The position numbers and the translations under genes are program-made. Shown in pieces: positions 16,310 through 24,567 of a stretch of DNA of 32,234 nucleotides; the first letter of the stretch is position 1; every line of letters begins with the position of its first letter. The notes below the pieces were generated by a model that was given only the letters and a program-made list of their open reading frames with translations, ran no database searches and was not told the origin of the DNA. Origin of the DNA: Chloroflexota bacterium (GTDB taxonomy: Bacteria > Chloroflexota > Anaerolineae > Anaerolineales > E44-bin32); assembly GCA_022561385.1 (NCBI GenBank), contig JADFRG010000032.1:1-32234 (forward strand), read 5' to 3'.

Positions 16310-17386
16310 ATGGGACCTAAGGAAGACCTTCAGCAATTATTGACTGAGGCGGGGGATGTAAAAGATCCTCGTCGCGGCGATCTGCTCACGGGGCACGTCA
16401 TTTCTAACGACTCCCACGGCATGATTGTCGATTTAGGCTTGAAACGAGACGGGGTGATCCCTAGCTCGGACCTTGAGCTGCTGCCCCCGGAAGAGGCCGA
16501 TCTCAATGTCGGAGACGAAATCTCGGTCATGGTGGTCGATCTGATCGATCACGATGGCAATCTAGTAGTTTCCGTGGCTCAAGCTCGCGAGAGCGACGAT
16601 TGGTTGCGCGCTAAGAGCTTGATGGAAAGCGATACTCTGTTGGAAGCAAGCGTCGGTGGCTACAACCGAGGCGGGCTGATCGTCCCGTTTGGACGTCTGC
16701 GGGCCTTTGTGCCCGCTTCTCATATCACCGAACTACCGCGCGGAATGGACGAAAAGAGGCAGGTCGAACATCTGGCGACCTTTGTTGATAAGACCCTTCC
16801 GCTAAAGGTGATAGAGGTGGATCCTCAACGCAGACGGCTTGTGCTTTCGGAACGGAAGGCCATCCGACAATGGCGACAGGAACAGAAATCGCGCGTGATC
16901 GAAACGCTTGAGATGGGCGAAATTCGGACCGGCAAGGTGACCAGCCTTCGAGAGTTTGGCGCCTTCGTTGATATCGGTGGGGCAGACGGTCTGATCCATA
17001 TTTCCGAAATGTCCTGGAATCGGGTGGACGACCCATCCGACCTGCTGCAGATCGGACAGGAAACGGAAACCATGGTCATCCGGCTCGACAAGGAGGCCAA
17101 TCGAATTGGGCTGAGCCTGAAGCGACTTCAGCCAAATCCCTGGGAAGCCGCGGCAGAAAAAATAGTGGTGGGGCAAAAAATGGAGGGCTCGATTGCACGA
17201 TTCGTGTCGGCTGGAGCCTACCTGCGATTTGATCTGGGAATTGAAGGACTGCTGAAGTCTACCGAGGGGCTGGCACACCTCTCACAGGGAGAAGTCATTG
17301 AGGTTCGGGTGACGTCTTTTGAACCCGAACGCGAACGTCTGGACCTTGGTTGGCCAGACGAGCAGGAATTATCGGACGAGGCTTAG
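16310..17386 (+). CDS. rpsA: S1-domain RNA-binding protein (ribosomal protein S1-like)
   Basis: A 358-aa protein built of S1 (OB-fold) repeats: about 21-95, 105-175, 195-270 (the most typical, EFGAFVDIGGADGLIHISEMSW) and a degenerate fourth at about 280-345. Shorter S1 homologues with four repeats are usual outside Proteobacteria. The role is binding mRNA at the 30S subunit during initiation. I chose ATG 16310; GTG 16274 is an in-frame alternative. Neither has a Shine-Dalgarno sequence, and rpsA genes elsewhere often lack one. The gene follows a consensus promoter and a long leader, and leads into rpsU and infA, which supports a translation role rather than a general RNA-binding one. Confidence 0.87.
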   Translation: MGPKEDLQQLLTEAGDVKDPRRGDLLTGHVISNDSHGMIVDLGLKRDGVIPSSDLELLPPEEADLNVGDEISVMVVDLIDHDGNLVVSVAQARESDDWLRAKSLMESDTLLEASVGGYNRGGLIVPFGRLRAFVPASHITELPRGMDEKRQVEHLATFVDKTLPLKVIEVDPQRRRLVLSERKAIRQWRQEQKSRVIETLEMGEIRTGKVTSLREFGAFVDIGGADGLIHISEMSWNRVDDPSDLLQIGQETETMVIRLDKEANRIGLSLKRLQPNPWEAAAEKIVVGQKMEGSIARFVSAGAYLRFDLGIEGLLKSTEGLAHLSQGEVIEVRVTSFEPERERLDLGWPDEQELSDEA

Positions 17387-17409
17387 AATAGAAGCGAGGT
17401 GAACTATAT

Positions 17410-17625
17410 ATGGCGACCGTGATCTTGCGGCCGAATGAATCTCAGGAGCAGTTGTTAAAGCGCTTCCGGAAAAAGGTCGCGAAGAGCGGGATATTAAGCA
17501 CCGTGCGGCGCAAACGCTGGTTTATCTCAAAAAGCGAGCTGCGAAGGATCCAGCGTAAGAAGGCCATTCGGCGCCTGAAACGCCGACAGAGCGGTCCCAC
17601 GCCGGGGGCCAGGCGACCGGCCTAA
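17410..17625 (+). CDS. rpsU: 30S ribosomal protein S21 (bS21)
   Basis: A 71-aa very basic protein. [24 protein letters not shown] is the S21 signature (shown here as one family pattern: [14 protein letters not shown], then KVAKSGIL). The GAGGTGA ribosome site lies eight bases before the ATG. S21 lies near the 3' end of 16S rRNA and helps mRNA pairing at initiation. It is between the S1-like gene (23 bases) and infA (8 bases), so all three probably share one mRNA. Confidence 0.95.
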   Translation: MATVILRPNESQEQLLKRFRKKVAKSGILSTVRRKRWFISKSELRRIQRKKAIRRLKRRQSGPTPGARRPA

Positions 17626-17633
17626 GATTTCCA

Positions 17634-17891
17634 GTGCAAAAACAAAAGGAAGAGAAAATTGAAGCGGAGGGGCTGGTAGTTGAAGCCCTGCCCGCGACCC
17701 AGTTTCGCGTTGAGCTGGAAAATGGACATGTGGTCCTGGCCTACCTTTCGGGGAAAATGCGCCGACACTGGATCCGGATCTTGCTGGGGGATCGGGTACG
17801 TATAGAACTTTCCCCGTATGATCTTACGCGGGGGAGAATCACCTATCGTTTTAAGAAAAACCAGGCTCGCCCCGAACAATCGAAATCCTGA
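17634..17891 (+). CDS. infA: Translation initiation factor IF-1
   Basis: An 85-aa protein with a GTG start 8 bases after rps[21 protein letters not shown] and [21 protein letters not shown] (core patterns [21 protein letters not shown]) are the OB-fold of IF-1, which occupies the ribosomal A site during initiation. It is about 13 residues longer than the usual 72, with a Lys/Glu-rich N-terminus and a charged tail. Its place beside rpsU rather than in the spc ribosomal operon is unusual. No ribosome site is evident; translational coupling to rpsU is likely. Confidence 0.92.
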   Translation: MQKQKEEKIEAEGLVVEALPATQFRVELENGHVVLAYLSGKMRRHWIRILLGDRVRIELSPYDLTRGRITYRFKKNQARPEQSKS

Positions 17892-17913
17892 CGCACAACA
17901 ACCTACCGAAACC

Positions 17914-17948
17914 AATCGACCCGCCAAACTGGCGGGTCGATTTCTTCT
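17914..17948 (+). terminator. Strong terminator after infA
   Basis: A 13-bp perfect stem: AATCGACCCGCCA (17914-17926) with TGGCGGGTCGATT (17930-17942), loop AAC, then TCTTCT. The T-rich side faces the plus strand, so it serves infA; the minus strand side is not T-rich. Confidence 0.88.
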
Positions 17949-18002
17949 ACGCGCGAATTACTACCGACATCGGTATTAGCGCCCATCAGCATAGCGCCAA
18001 AA

Positions 18003-18130
18003 GGTCCTACCTGCATAAGCGCCTACCTGCATGAGCGCCTACCGGCATGAGCGCCTACCGGCATGAGCGCCTACCGGCATGAGCGCCTACCGGCAAAAGC
18101 GCCTACCGGCAAAAGCGCCTACCGGCGCTC
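18003..18130. repeat. 16-base tandem repeat at the 3' end of prmA
   Basis: Eight consecutive 16-base units, most reading GCGCCTACCGGCATGA on the plus strand. Later units (18083-18114) end AAAA instead of ATGA; the first two (18003-18034) have CCTGC for CCGGC. The prmA stop codon (TAG, 18119-18121) lies in the last unit. Faded units continue toward 17977. The period is not a multiple of three, so it is not protein-coding. There is no spacer variety, so it is not a CRISPR. Confidence 0.93.
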
Positions 18131-18988
18131 AAAAACTATGCTGTGCCAGTCACCGGTGATCAGCGTGCGCTCTACCAAAAGTCCCCCCCGATTCCCCCTG
18201 TCCACGAGCGAATCGAGCTGATCTTTTAGAATTCCCGACATCACGACCCGGCCTCCGGACGCCAAATACCCGGAGACACCGGTCTGGATCAAGTCCTCCA
18301 AGACTGAAGCTTGGATGTTCGCAACGATCAGATCAAAACCGCGCGAACCGCCTGCAGTTTCGAGCTCAGCCTTGGACCCCAGCATTACCTGAACCCGATC
18401 TGCGACCCGGTTGCGCAGCACATTTTCACGCGCCAGCTTCACGGCTTGCGGATCAATATCCAAAGCCACAACTCGGCCCGCCCCAAGTCGAGCGGCTGCA
18501 ATAGCCAGAATACCCGATCCGCATCCAAGGTCGGCGACGAAATCGTCTGCCGTGACGTGAAGCTCCAATGCTTCCAGACAGTGCCGAGTGGTGGTGTGTG
18601 CCCCTGACCCAAACGCCATACCTGGCTCGAGATAGATCGGAATCCGAGTGCCGCTTTCTTGCTTCATCCAGGAGGGCAATATCTGCAGCCGCTCACCGAC
18701 CTCGAGTGGCTGGTAATGTTCTTTCCAAGCCACTTCCCAGGGCTCTTCCTTGACTAGCTTGTACTCCGGCTCTGGGAAAGATTGGATCTGCCCGAGATGC
18801 CAGAAGCCTTCGTCGAGCCTACGCCTGCGATCTGGCAGTTCACCATCGTCCGGCAGCCAGGCGCGCACGCGCACAGTATCCGGGAGCATTTCAATTGCAA
18901 CCCCGTTGGGCGCGACGCGACGAAGGAGCTCGGCCGCCGGCTCTGCCAGATCGGGCTCGAGATCCATTGAGACTTCTAGCCAGTTCAA
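18119..18988 (-). CDS. prmA: Ribosomal protein L11 methyltransferase
   Basis: A 289-aa SAM-dependent methyltransferase that methylates lysines and the N-terminus of ribosomal protein L11. Motifs are PGMAFGSGAHTTTR (PrmA-specific), DLGCGSGILAIAA (SAM motif I), ALDIDPQAVKLA (motif II) and FDLIVANI (motif IV). The start ATG overlaps the dnaJ stop by four bases (ATGA), so translation is coupled. It is the last gene of the heat-shock operon, as in many Gram-positive and related bacteria. The stop codon lies in a tandem repeat. Confidence 0.95.
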   Translation of the reverse strand: MNWLEVSMDLEPDLAEPAAELLRRVAPNGVAIEMLPDTVRVRAWLPDDGELPDRRRRLDEGFWHLGQIQSFPEPEYKLVKEEPWEVAWKEHYQPLEVGERLQILPSWMKQESGTRIPIYLEPGMAFGSGAHTTTRHCLEALELHVTADDFVADLGCGSGILAIAAARLGAGRVVALDIDPQAVKLARENVLRNRVADRVQVMLGSKAELETAGGSRGFDLIVANIQASVLEDLIQTGVSGYLASGGRVVMSGILKDQLDSLVDRGNRGGLLVERTLITGDWHSIVFERR

Positions 18989-20100
18989 TCTACGATGCCG
19001 CCGATTAGGTCCTTGAGGTCATCAAAGAAGCTCCGCTCCTGGGGAATGACCTCGGTGCCGAGGGTTTCTGAGAGCCGTTCCAGCAGCTCGCGCTGCTCAC
19101 CAGTAAGGGTCTTAGGGATGTCGACGGAGACAACAACCAGCTGATCCCCCCGCCCGCCGCGTTGCAGATGAGGCACTCCCTTGCCGCGCATTCGGAAGAT
19201 ACGCGCGGGTTGGGTGCCGGGCGGAATTCGTAGTTTTTCACTCCCATCCAGCGTCGGCACATCGATCTCAGAGCCAAGTGCCGCCTGCGCCAGGTTGATG
19301 GTCAGATCGAGCAAGATGTCGTCATTTCTGCGCCGGAAATAGCGGTGGTTTTTGACTCGCACCACTACGTATAGATCGCCGTGCGGCCCCCGGTTTGGAC
19401 CCGGCTCTCCTTCGCCGCTAACGCGGATTTGGGTTCCGTCATTCACCCCCGGGGGAATCGATATCGTCTGCTCAACGCTCCTTTGTTCGATACCACGGCC
19501 GCGGCAGTGCTGACACGGCGACGATACCGTTTCTCCGCGGCCCCCGCAATTTGGACAGGCAGAAACGTTGACCATCGATCCGAGAATAGTCTGATGGACT
19601 TGACGCACCTCTCCGGAACCGTCGCAGGTTGTGCAGCGAACCGGAGTTGTGCCCGGCTCGGCGCCCGAACCCCTGCAGCGAGAGCAGGTATCCTTACGCG
19701 TAAACTGGATCTGCTTCTCAACTCCAAACACCGCTTCTTTAAATTCCAGCTTGATGTCGTAGCGAAGATCTGCGCCTCGCATCGGAGTGTTGCGCCGCCG
19801 CCTTCCGCCCAAGCCAAATCCAAAGAACTCCTCAAAGATATCGCTGACCCCGAAATCGAAATCGGTAGGCATGCCTTTCAAGCCGGCATGTCCAAAACGA
19901 TCGTAAGCCGCCCGGCGCTCCCGATCGGAGAGCACTGCGTAGGCCTCATTGACTTCCTTGAATCGGTCCTCAGCTCCGGGCTCGCTGTTCACATCGGGGT
20001 GGTATTCCTTAGCAAGCCTTCGATAGGCGCTCTTCAAATCGTCCGAAGAGACGTTTTGCCCCACACCCAGCGAATCGTAATAATCGCGTTTATCTGACAT
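18985..20100 (-). CDS. dnaJ: Chaperone DnaJ (Hsp40)
   Basis: A 371-aa co-chaperone that stimulates DnaK ATPase and delivers substrates. J domain 1-70 with HPD at 34-36; a short Gly/Phe-rich region (about 80-105); a zinc domain with four CxxC pairs at about 139-142, 156-159, 182-185 and 196-199; and a C-terminal substrate domain. All elements of a class I DnaJ are present. It follows dnaK by 77 bases that contain a hairpin. There is no strong ribosome site before the ATG. Confidence 0.97.
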   Translation of the reverse strand: MSDKRDYYDSLGVGQNVSSDDLKSAYRRLAKEYHPDVNSEPGAEDRFKEVNEAYAVLSDRERRAAYDRFGHAGLKGMPTDFDFGVSDIFEEFFGFGLGGRRRRNTPMRGADLRYDIKLEFKEAVFGVEKQIQFTRKDTCSRCRGSGAEPGTTPVRCTTCDGSGEVRQVHQTILGSMVNVSACPNCGGRGETVSSPCQHCRGRGIEQRSVEQTISIPPGVNDGTQIRVSGEGEPGPNRGPHGDLYVVVRVKNHRYFRRRNDDILLDLTINLAQAALGSEIDVPTLDGSEKLRIPPGTQPARIFRMRGKGVPHLQRGGRGDQLVVVSVDIPKTLTGEQRELLERLSETLGTEVIPQERSFFDDLKDLIGGIVD

Positions 20101-20115
20101 AGCTGACTAAGGTGC

Positions 20116-20137
20116 GGCGAAGGCCCTCGCCTTCGCC
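20116..20137 (-). other. Intercistronic hairpin between dnaK and dnaJ
   Basis: GGCGAAGG (20116-20123) pairs with CCTTCGCC (20130-20137) over a six-base loop. There is no following T-tract on the minus strand, so it is more likely an mRNA stability or processing element than a terminator. Confidence 0.6.
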
Positions 20138-20177
20138 ATGATCAAGCAATGGAGCAGGGTCCTCTCTAAGCTAGATT

Positions 20178-22037
20178 TCAGCTCTCGGCGATCCCCTCGT
20201 CGACCGCATCCGCCCCGCCCGCGGGCTCTGCGGTTGTACTACGCGCACGCACGACAGCCTCTTGAACGGCGGTCGACAGGTCAAGCGTCATAGATTCGAG
20301 ACGTTCGGTGTCCGCTTCGTCCAGAGCAAGCTCGAGTTCTTGGATCTTATCCTGTATGAGAATTCGCATACTCTCGGAAATGTTTTGTTCGTGGCGCTGC
20401 AAAGCTTTGCGCGCGTTATAGATGGTGTTGTCCGCCACGTTTCGAGCTTCGGCTCGTTCCTTACGTTCCACGTCATGCGTGGCATGCAACTCCGCATCAT
20501 CAGTCATCCGCTCAACCTCATCATCCGACAATCCGGACGAGGCGGTAATTGTGATGTGCTGACTTCGACCTGTGGCCTGGTCCGTCGCACCCACCTTCAG
20601 GATGCCGTCCGCATCAATGTCGAATGTAACTTCGATCTGCGGAGTTCCACGCGGGGCCGCGGGTATGCCGTCCAATCTGAATTTTCCGAGCGATTTGTTG
20701 TCGGCGGCCATGGATCGTTCACCTTGAAGCACGTTGATCTCAACTTCGTCCTGATTGTCGGCAGCAGTGGAGAACACCTGTGTCTTGCGGGCAGGGATGG
20801 TTGTATTACGCTCGATCAAGGCCGTGGCTACCCCGCCAAGCGTTTCGATGGAGAGCGAGAGGGGTGTCACGTCCAGCAGCAGGATGTCTTTGACCTCCCC
20901 GCCAAGCACGCCGGCCTGAATGGCGGCGCCGACCCCGACGACTTCGTCTGGGTTGACCCCTTTGTGAGGTTCTTTTCCGAAGATCCGCCTCACAGCATCC
21001 TGCACCGCAGGCATACGCGTCATTCCACCCACCAGGATCACTTCGTCGATGTCCTCGGGTCTGAGATCCGCGTCCCGCATGGCCTGCTCGCAGGGTCCGA
21101 CCGATCGCTCGATGAGATCGTCGGTAAGTTGATCAAGTTTCGCCCGCGTGACCGTCATGTTCAGGTGTTTGGGCCCGGAGGCATCTGCGGTGATGAAAGG
21201 AAGATTGATCTCGGTTTGGGCGACGCTGGACAACTCGATCTTGGCCTTTTCAGCCGCTTCTCTCAGTCGCTGGAGTGCCTGCCGATCCTGCCTCAGGTCC
21301 ACTCCCTGTTCCTTCTGAAAATCGTCCACTATCCAGTCGATCACGCGCTGATCGAAATCGTCTCCGCCGAGGAAGGTGTCTCCATTGGTTGCCTTAACTT
21401 CGAAGACGCCATCGCCAACGTCCAGAATCGAAATATCGAATGTGCCCCCGCCAAGGTCGTACACCGCAATGGTTTCTTCGGTCTTTTTGTCAAGACCGTA
21501 GGCAAGGGAGGAGGCGGTCGGTTCGTTGATGATACGCAACACTTCCAGCCCCGCGATCTTGCCTGCGTCCTTGGTAGCATTTCGCTGCATATCGTTGAAG
21601 TACGCGGGAACGGTGATAACCGCCTGCGTCACGCTTTCTCCCAGGTAGGCTTCCGCATCGGCCTTGAGTTTCGAAAGGATCATGGCCGATATCTCGGGCG
21701 GAGCATACTCCTTGGCACCCATGTGTACTCGAACATCCCCGTTGGGTGCCGAAGTTACCTTGTAGGGCACCAGATCCAAGGAGCGCTCCACCTCCGCGTC
21801 GGAGGTCTTGCGACCCATGAATCGTTTTATCGAGAAGATCGTGTTTTCAGGATTGACGATCGCTTGTCGCCTCGCGACCTGACCGACCAGCCGCTCGCCG
21901 GTCTTGGTGTTCACCGCCACCACGGATGGAATCAAGCGGTCGCCCTCAGATGAGGTGATGACCGTAGGCTCACCACCTTCCATGACCGCAACCACGGAAT
22001 TCGTCGTACCGAGGTCGATCCCGATGATTTTGCTCAT
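20178..22037 (-). CDS. dnaK: Molecular chaperone DnaK (Hsp70)
   Basis: A 619-aa Hsp70. The N-terminal ATPase domain opens [15 protein letters not shown] and includes the phosphate-2 motif [15 protein letters not shown] and [15 protein letters not shown]. The linker [19 protein letters not shown] leads into the substrate-binding domain, and the C-terminal helical lid ends in a short Gly/Asp-rich tail. It refolds proteins with DnaJ and GrpE. Start ATG 22037 has AAGGTG eight bases upstream. It is the third gene of the hrcA operon, so heat-controlled through CIRCE. A 563-aa ORF on the opposite strand (20262-21953) is a shadow. Confidence 0.98.
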   Translation of the reverse strand: MSKIIGIDLGTTNSVVAVMEGGEPTVITSSEGDRLIPSVVAVNTKTGERLVGQVARRQAIVNPENTIFSIKRFMGRKTSDAEVERSLDLVPYKVTSAPNGDVRVHMGAKEYAPPEISAMILSKLKADAEAYLGESVTQAVITVPAYFNDMQRNATKDAGKIAGLEVLRIINEPTASSLAYGLDKKTEETIAVYDLGGGTFDISILDVGDGVFEVKATNGDTFLGGDDFDQRVIDWIVDDFQKEQGVDLRQDRQALQRLREAAEKAKIELSSVAQTEINLPFITADASGPKHLNMTVTRAKLDQLTDDLIERSVGPCEQAMRDADLRPEDIDEVILVGGMTRMPAVQDAVRRIFGKEPHKGVNPDEVVGVGAAIQAGVLGGEVKDILLLDVTPLSLSIETLGGVATALIERNTTIPARKTQVFSTAADNQDEVEINVLQGERSMAADNKSLGKFRLDGIPAAPRGTPQIEVTFDIDADGILKVGATDQATGRSQHITITASSGLSDDEVERMTDDAELHATHDVERKERAEARNVADNTIYNARKALQRHEQNISESMRILIQDKIQELELALDEADTERLESMTLDLSTAVQEAVVRARSTTAEPAGGADAVDEGIAES

Positions 22038-22049
22038 GGCTGCTGCACC

Positions 22050-22646
22050 TTACTTTGCGACACGCACCATCGCGGGTCGAAGGACCCGATCTCCCATTCG
22101 ATATCCAGGCTGAACGACCTCAATGATCTCCCCCTCCTCATGATCCTCGCTCTCATCATGAGAAATGGCCTCATGCAACTTCGGATCGAAAAATTCACCA
22201 TCGGCCTCTATAATTTCGACCCCTTCCGTATCCAGCACGCCGTACATCTTGCGATAAATGAGTTCGATTCCCTCGGCCCACGCGGCGGCCTCACCGTCTT
22301 CAGGCCGGTCCTTCAGCGCCCGCTCCAAATCATCGATAACGCCCAGGTATTTCGTCAGCGTTTCGGCCGCGATTCGCATGCGCGATTCTTCCTTATCGCG
22401 GGTCACCCTTTTCTTGTAGTTGGCAAACTCCGCGCGCGCTCTCTGCCAGCCCTCCAGATACTCGTGAGCCTGTTCCTTTGCCTGGTCCAACTCATGCTGC
22501 AGCACGATCTCTGACGGCACGGATTCCGGCTCTTCAGGCGTCTCACTGGAGCGGGCTTCAGCCTGCTCGGGCTCCGCCGAGGTCTGCGGCTCTTCTTCGC
22601 CGTCCTCGACTTGTGGTTTCTCGTTCCCAGATTCTTGATCGCTCAC
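22050..22646 (-). CDS. grpE: Nucleotide exchange factor GrpE
   Basis: A 198-aa cofactor that releases ADP from DnaK. The acidic, disordered N-terminus (about 1-45) leads to a long coiled-coil helix (about 48-105, with RARAEFANYKKR, the GrpE signature) and a C-terminal beta-rich domain (DPKLHEAI, VVQPGYRMGDRVLRPAMVRVA). The start is GTG 22646, with AGGAAAGG just upstream. It lies 12 bases before dnaK. Confidence 0.95.
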   Translation of the reverse strand: MSDQESGNEKPQVEDGEEEPQTSAEPEQAEARSSETPEEPESVPSEIVLQHELDQAKEQAHEYLEGWQRARAEFANYKKRVTRDKEESRMRIAAETLTKYLGVIDDLERALKDRPEDGEAAAWAEGIELIYRKMYGVLDTEGVEIIEADGEFFDPKLHEAISHDESEDHEEGEIIEVVQPGYRMGDRVLRPAMVRVAK

Positions 22647-22653
22647 GGGTTAC

Positions 22654-22760
22654 CTTTCCTGTGGGTCGACTTATGCATCAGGCGCTTCTTGGTCAGTTTA
22701 TGCATCAACCGTTTCCTGGCCGAACCATACATCAGCCGCCTTCGGGCGGTCTACGCATCA
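22654..22760. repeat. Imperfect 27-base tandem repeat at the 3' end of hrcA
   Basis: On the minus strand the block TGATGCATAA (variants TGATGCGTAG and TGATGTATGG) recurs with ends at 22760, 22734, 22707 and 22680, spacings 26, 27 and 27, and partly conserved sequence between. The first block contains the hrcA stop codon (DA-stop). So the end of hrcA appears repeated downstream into the gap before grpE. Confidence 0.75.
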
Positions 22761-23788
22761 AAGGCTTCCACAACCAAGTTGCTCATCAAACCAGCCACAT
22801 ATCGCACGGCGGAGATACTCCGGCCATAGGACATTCGCTTGGGGCCAAAGACCCCCAGGGTGCCGATAGCATAACCTGCCGCGCCATAACGGGCCAACAC
22901 CATCGAAAAGTCCTTAAGTTCTTCCCACGCGCCCTCTCCGCCGATCACGACCTGAACGCCGCCGATCGTCGGACTCAGCGCCTTGGCCAGGACCTCTTCA
23001 AGCAGGCTGCGCTCCTCGAGCAGTCTCAATGCGTCTCGGCCGCTCTCGGTATCCGAAAATTCCGGCTGCGATAAAACGTTCGCCAGTCCGTCTCGATGGA
23101 TCTCGCCCGATGAAAATTCGTCCGCGCGCTCCAAGCTCTCTGAAACCACTGCCGCGATCTCTTTCCCCAGCGTGCCAAAACGAGAGGATTGAGCTCTGAC
23201 GCCATTTGCATCTTGCCCGGCGCAGGCACCCGTTAGCCGTTCCGCCGTCTGCCGCAGCTGGGCCTGGCCTATCGGTTCCGATAAGGTGAGCATCTGCTGG
23301 CGCACATCGCCCCCTTCTAAGACCAGCACCATTAAAACCTGGCGGCCCTGCGTACCGATCAGCTCCAGGTGCTTGAATACCGTTCGGTCGGGCAGGGGAG
23401 TCGTGACGAGCGAAGCAACCCTGCTCTGGCTAGCCAGAACGGATGCTGCCAGCCGCACCCATTCGTCAACATCCCCCCTCATCTGATGAAATTGATGGCT
23501 GATGAGGCGCTTCTCGCTTTGTGGAAGCTCGGTATCGCCCAGCAATCTAGCCACAAAATAGCGATAACCCTGCTCCGTGGGGACACGGCCCGCAGAGGTA
23601 TGTGGCTGTCTTAAATATCCGGCTTCCGTCATAAACGCCATGTCGTTGCGTACGGTGGCCGAGCTGATCCCCAGGCTGTAACGGTTGACCAGCCGCTTGG
23701 ATCCCACCGGGCGGGCGCCCTCAATGTACTCGTGTACGACGAGGGCTAATACGGTTTCTTGACGTTCAGTAAGTGATTCGGTGCTCAT
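22751..23788 (-). CDS. hrcA: Heat-inducible transcription repressor HrcA
   Basis: A 345-aa repressor that binds CIRCE operators and needs the GroE chaperonin to stay active. The N-terminus holds a winged helix-turn-helix (LTERQETVLALVVHEYIEGARPVGSKRL, in short LTERQETVLALV and PVGSKRL, then SSATVRNDMA). A GAF-like domain follows. I chose ATG 23788 (MSTESLTERQ), with GAGGGC five bases upstream, over an ATG at 23821 that lies inside the CIRCE loop. It is the first gene of the operon and so represses itself and the chaperones. The stop codon lies in a tandem repeat. Confidence 0.96.
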   Translation of the reverse strand: MSTESLTERQETVLALVVHEYIEGARPVGSKRLVNRYSLGISSATVRNDMAFMTEAGYLRQPHTSAGRVPTEQGYRYFVARLLGDTELPQSEKRLISHQFHQMRGDVDEWVRLAASVLASQSRVASLVTTPLPDRTVFKHLELIGTQGRQVLMVLVLEGGDVRQQMLTLSEPIGQAQLRQTAERLTGACAGQDANGVRAQSSRFGTLGKEIAAVVSESLERADEFSSGEIHRDGLANVLSQPEFSDTESGRDALRLLEERSLLEEVLAKALSPTIGGVQVVIGGEGAWEELKDFSMVLARYGAAGYAIGTLGVFGPKRMSYGRSISAVRYVAGLMSNLVVEAFDA

Positions 23789-23808
23789 ACTGCCCTCGGA
23801 CCAAATAT

Positions 23809-23835
23809 TTAGCACTCTCATCCTGAGAGTGCTAA
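23809..23835 (-). promoter_or_regulatory. CIRCE operator (HrcA binding site)
   Basis: TTAGCACTC, nine bases, then GAGTGCTAA: an exact match to the CIRCE consensus. It lies between the promoter and the hrcA start, just after the predicted transcription start, as expected for HrcA repression. Confidence 0.98.
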
Positions 23836-23848
23836 GAAGGCCAAATCC

Positions 23849-23878
23849 AGTTTACCATGCGCTGACAAAGAGCGTCAA
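23849..23878 (-). promoter_or_regulatory. Promoter of the hrcA-grpE-dnaK-dnaJ-prmA operon
   Basis: On the minus strand: TTGACG (23873-23878), 18 bases, TAAACT (23849-23854), with TGG just before the -10 (extended -10). The predicted start falls directly before CIRCE. Confidence 0.7.
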
Positions 23879-23953
23879 TAGGGGGTAAGTTGCAGTGTAA
23901 GATCGCGGTTTCAGCTCCTATCTAGAGTGTACGCGGCAGGCACGGAACTCCGC

Positions 23954-23983
23954 TTGACAAGTCACCCGAGTGTCCGGTAAACT
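23954..23983 (+). promoter_or_regulatory. Promoter for the thioredoxin gene
   Basis: TTGACA (23954-23959), 18 bases, TAAACT (23978-23983). The -10 hexamer is the same as in the divergent hrcA promoter. The leader would be about 30 bases. Confidence 0.68.
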
Positions 23984-24022
23984 GCGGCGCCGAGCGTCCG
24001 ATCCTTCATTTTCGAGGTATGT

Positions 24023-24349
24023 ATGGCTGATATTCTAGAGCTAGAGGCAGAATCGTTTGAATCTGAGGTGTTAAAGGCCGATTTGCCGGTGGTCGTAGAT
24101 TTTGGGGCCGATTGGTGCCATCCGTGCAAGCAGCTCGACCCCGTAATCGCTGAGCTGGCGAACGAATGGGATGGCAAAGTCAAATTTGTCAAGATGGACG
24201 CCGACCGGAATACCGAGACCACGATGCAGTATCAGGTATTTGGGTTGCCTACGCTAATACTCTTTAAGAACGGCGAGCCTCTCGAGCGATTGCAAGGTTA
24301 CCAGCCGAAACATCGCATCATCCACAAATTCGAGCCGCACCTAGACTGA
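24023..24349 (+). CDS. trxA: Thioredoxin with CHPC active site
   Basis: A 108-aa protein with the whole thioredoxin fold: VVVDFGADWC, then FVKMDADRNTETTMQYQVFGLPTLILFKNGEPLERLQGY (in short VKMDADRN, cis-Pro in GLPTLILF). The active site is W31-C32-H33-P34-C35, where thioredoxins nearly always have CGPC. His at this place usually makes the disulfide more oxidising, so its role may differ from that of a general reductant. GAGG lies six bases before the ATG. It is single-gene, between a TTGACA promoter and the terminator at 24382, and divergent from hrcA. Confidence 0.92.
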   Translation: MADILELEAESFESEVLKADLPVVVDFGADWCHPCKQLDPVIAELANEWDGKVKFVKMDADRNTETTMQYQVFGLPTLILFKNGEPLERLQGYQPKHRIIHKFEPHLD

Positions 24350-24381
24350 TCGGCATAGTCCCCTCCACCGCGCGTCCTTCG

Positions 24382-24404
24382 ACCGGGCAGGAATGCCCGG
24401 TTTT
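24382..24404 (+). terminator. Intrinsic terminator after the thioredoxin gene
   Basis: ACCGGGCA (24382-24389) pairs with TGCCCGGT (24394-24401) over loop GGAA, then TTT. Confidence 0.8.
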
Positions 24405-24430
24405 GATTCCGCTAGACGGACCTCGCCTGT

Positions 24431-24510
24431 GCGCGAGGAGAATGCTTCGCTCGCAATAACACCGTTTCGTTAATGTCATTGCGAGGAGCGTAGCGACGAA
24501 GCAATCTCCA
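24431..24510. repeat. Dispersed palindromic repeat, copy 2
   Basis: 24478-24506 repeats the left arm of copy 1 (7796-7824) with one base change. The partial right-arm sequence GCTTCGCTCGCAATAAC lies before it (24444-24460), so the arms are in the opposite order from copy 1 and face outward. It lies in the gap between trxA and trpS. Confidence 0.8.
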
Positions 24511-24567
24511 AGTTCCACAAGACGACCACAGGGTGCTTTATTGCATGTGTACCTTTGGACCGACGCA

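Noticed and set aside
18003-18130. Possible CRISPR array
   Set aside because: Units of 16 bases follow each other directly without spacers, and no cas gene is in the window.
20262-21953. A 563-aa ORF on the plus strand opposite dnaK
   Set aside because: It is a codon-bias shadow of dnaK; it has no start signal and no family resemblance, and dnaK on the other strand is certain.
23789-23821. Upstream ATG start for hrcA
   Set aside because: It lies in the CIRCE loop and adds residues outside the family; ATG 23788 has GAGGGC in front.
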